Assembly (NCBI GenBank): GCA_950022655.1
Contig: OX465579.1
Location: 77,883,193 to 77,947,192 of the forward strand
Length of the DNA stretch: 64,000 nt
Source: Alentia gelatinosa
Lineage: Eukaryota; Annelida; Polychaeta; Phyllodocida; Polynoidae
Direction: 5' to 3'
Of this stretch, positions 63,854 to 64,000 are shown piece after piece. The position numbers were made by a program, and so were the translations under genes. The notes under the pieces are model-generated. The model made no database searches, was not told the origin of the DNA, and saw only the letters and a program-made list of their open reading frames with translations. Position 1 is the first letter of the stretch, and each line of letters begins with the position of its first letter.

Positions 63854-64000
63854 CTAGGGTGTAGACATACACAATATATAGTATTATCTTAGTAGTTTAA
63901 ATTCAAGCGGCCGTAATCTCGGAGGAATAGACGCCTATTAATATCCGACCGAATGCGAGCGAAGGTAGATTCTAGTCCGTGGAGATTATGATCGTTTTTA

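Overview
The window reads as animal nuclear DNA, probably from a marine invertebrate; I cannot place it more narrowly than a lophotrochozoan or an invertebrate deuterostome. The reasons are one split gene with GT-AG introns, GC-rich exons of 70-440 bp in AT-rich introns, many short palindromic transposon families and a LINE remnant. There is no prokaryotic gene layout, and I found no tRNA, rRNA or CRISPR array.

Almost all the coding content is one very large gene on the minus strand that fills the window and runs off both ends. I placed 61 exons (w1 at 63569-63853 to w61 at 753-930, in transcript order). Together they are 11,001 nt, or 3,667 codons, with no in-frame stop, and the split codon or frame matches at all 60 internal junctions. 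The protein is a tandem series of about 25 divergent beta-sandwich modules of roughly 100-170 residues. The best resemblance is to CARDB-type Ig-like domains: the last third of many modules carries an acidic, asparagine-rich hairpin (for example DETNENNNEA, EASEKNNY, ETVESNN), then a beta strand and a conserved Cys, often Cys-Pro-Gly. Every module boundary I could place sits on a phase-1 intron. Inside modules the intron count varies from none (33604-34041) to two, with phases 0, 1 or 2. No start codon, signal peptide, membrane segment, stop or promoter lies in the window, so a secreted or surface adhesive role is inference.

Layout, left to right. 1-5 kb: last three exons, several repeat families and a 34-bp perfect palindrome. 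5-12 kb: w52-w59, with exon-edge repeats at 7.5-8.1 and 9.7 kb and a LINE remnant at 11.8-12.4 kb. 12-21 kb: w44-w51, dense miniature elements and an exon-edge array at 18.5-19.2 kb. 21-31 kb: w33-w43 with a large exon-edge minisatellite at 22.1-23.1 kb. 31-48 kb: w17-w32 with arrays at 41.6-42.2, 45.8-46.5 and 47.9-48.3 kb. 48-64 kb: w1-w16, degenerate exon copies at 55.3-55.7 kb, and a block of composite repeats at 59.3-60.7 kb.

The most unusual signal is that at least eleven exons have their own exon-intron border copied, once or as a tandem array, into the adjacent intron. Some arrays keep many potential splice sites. This looks like a recurrent way for minisatellites to arise inside one gene.
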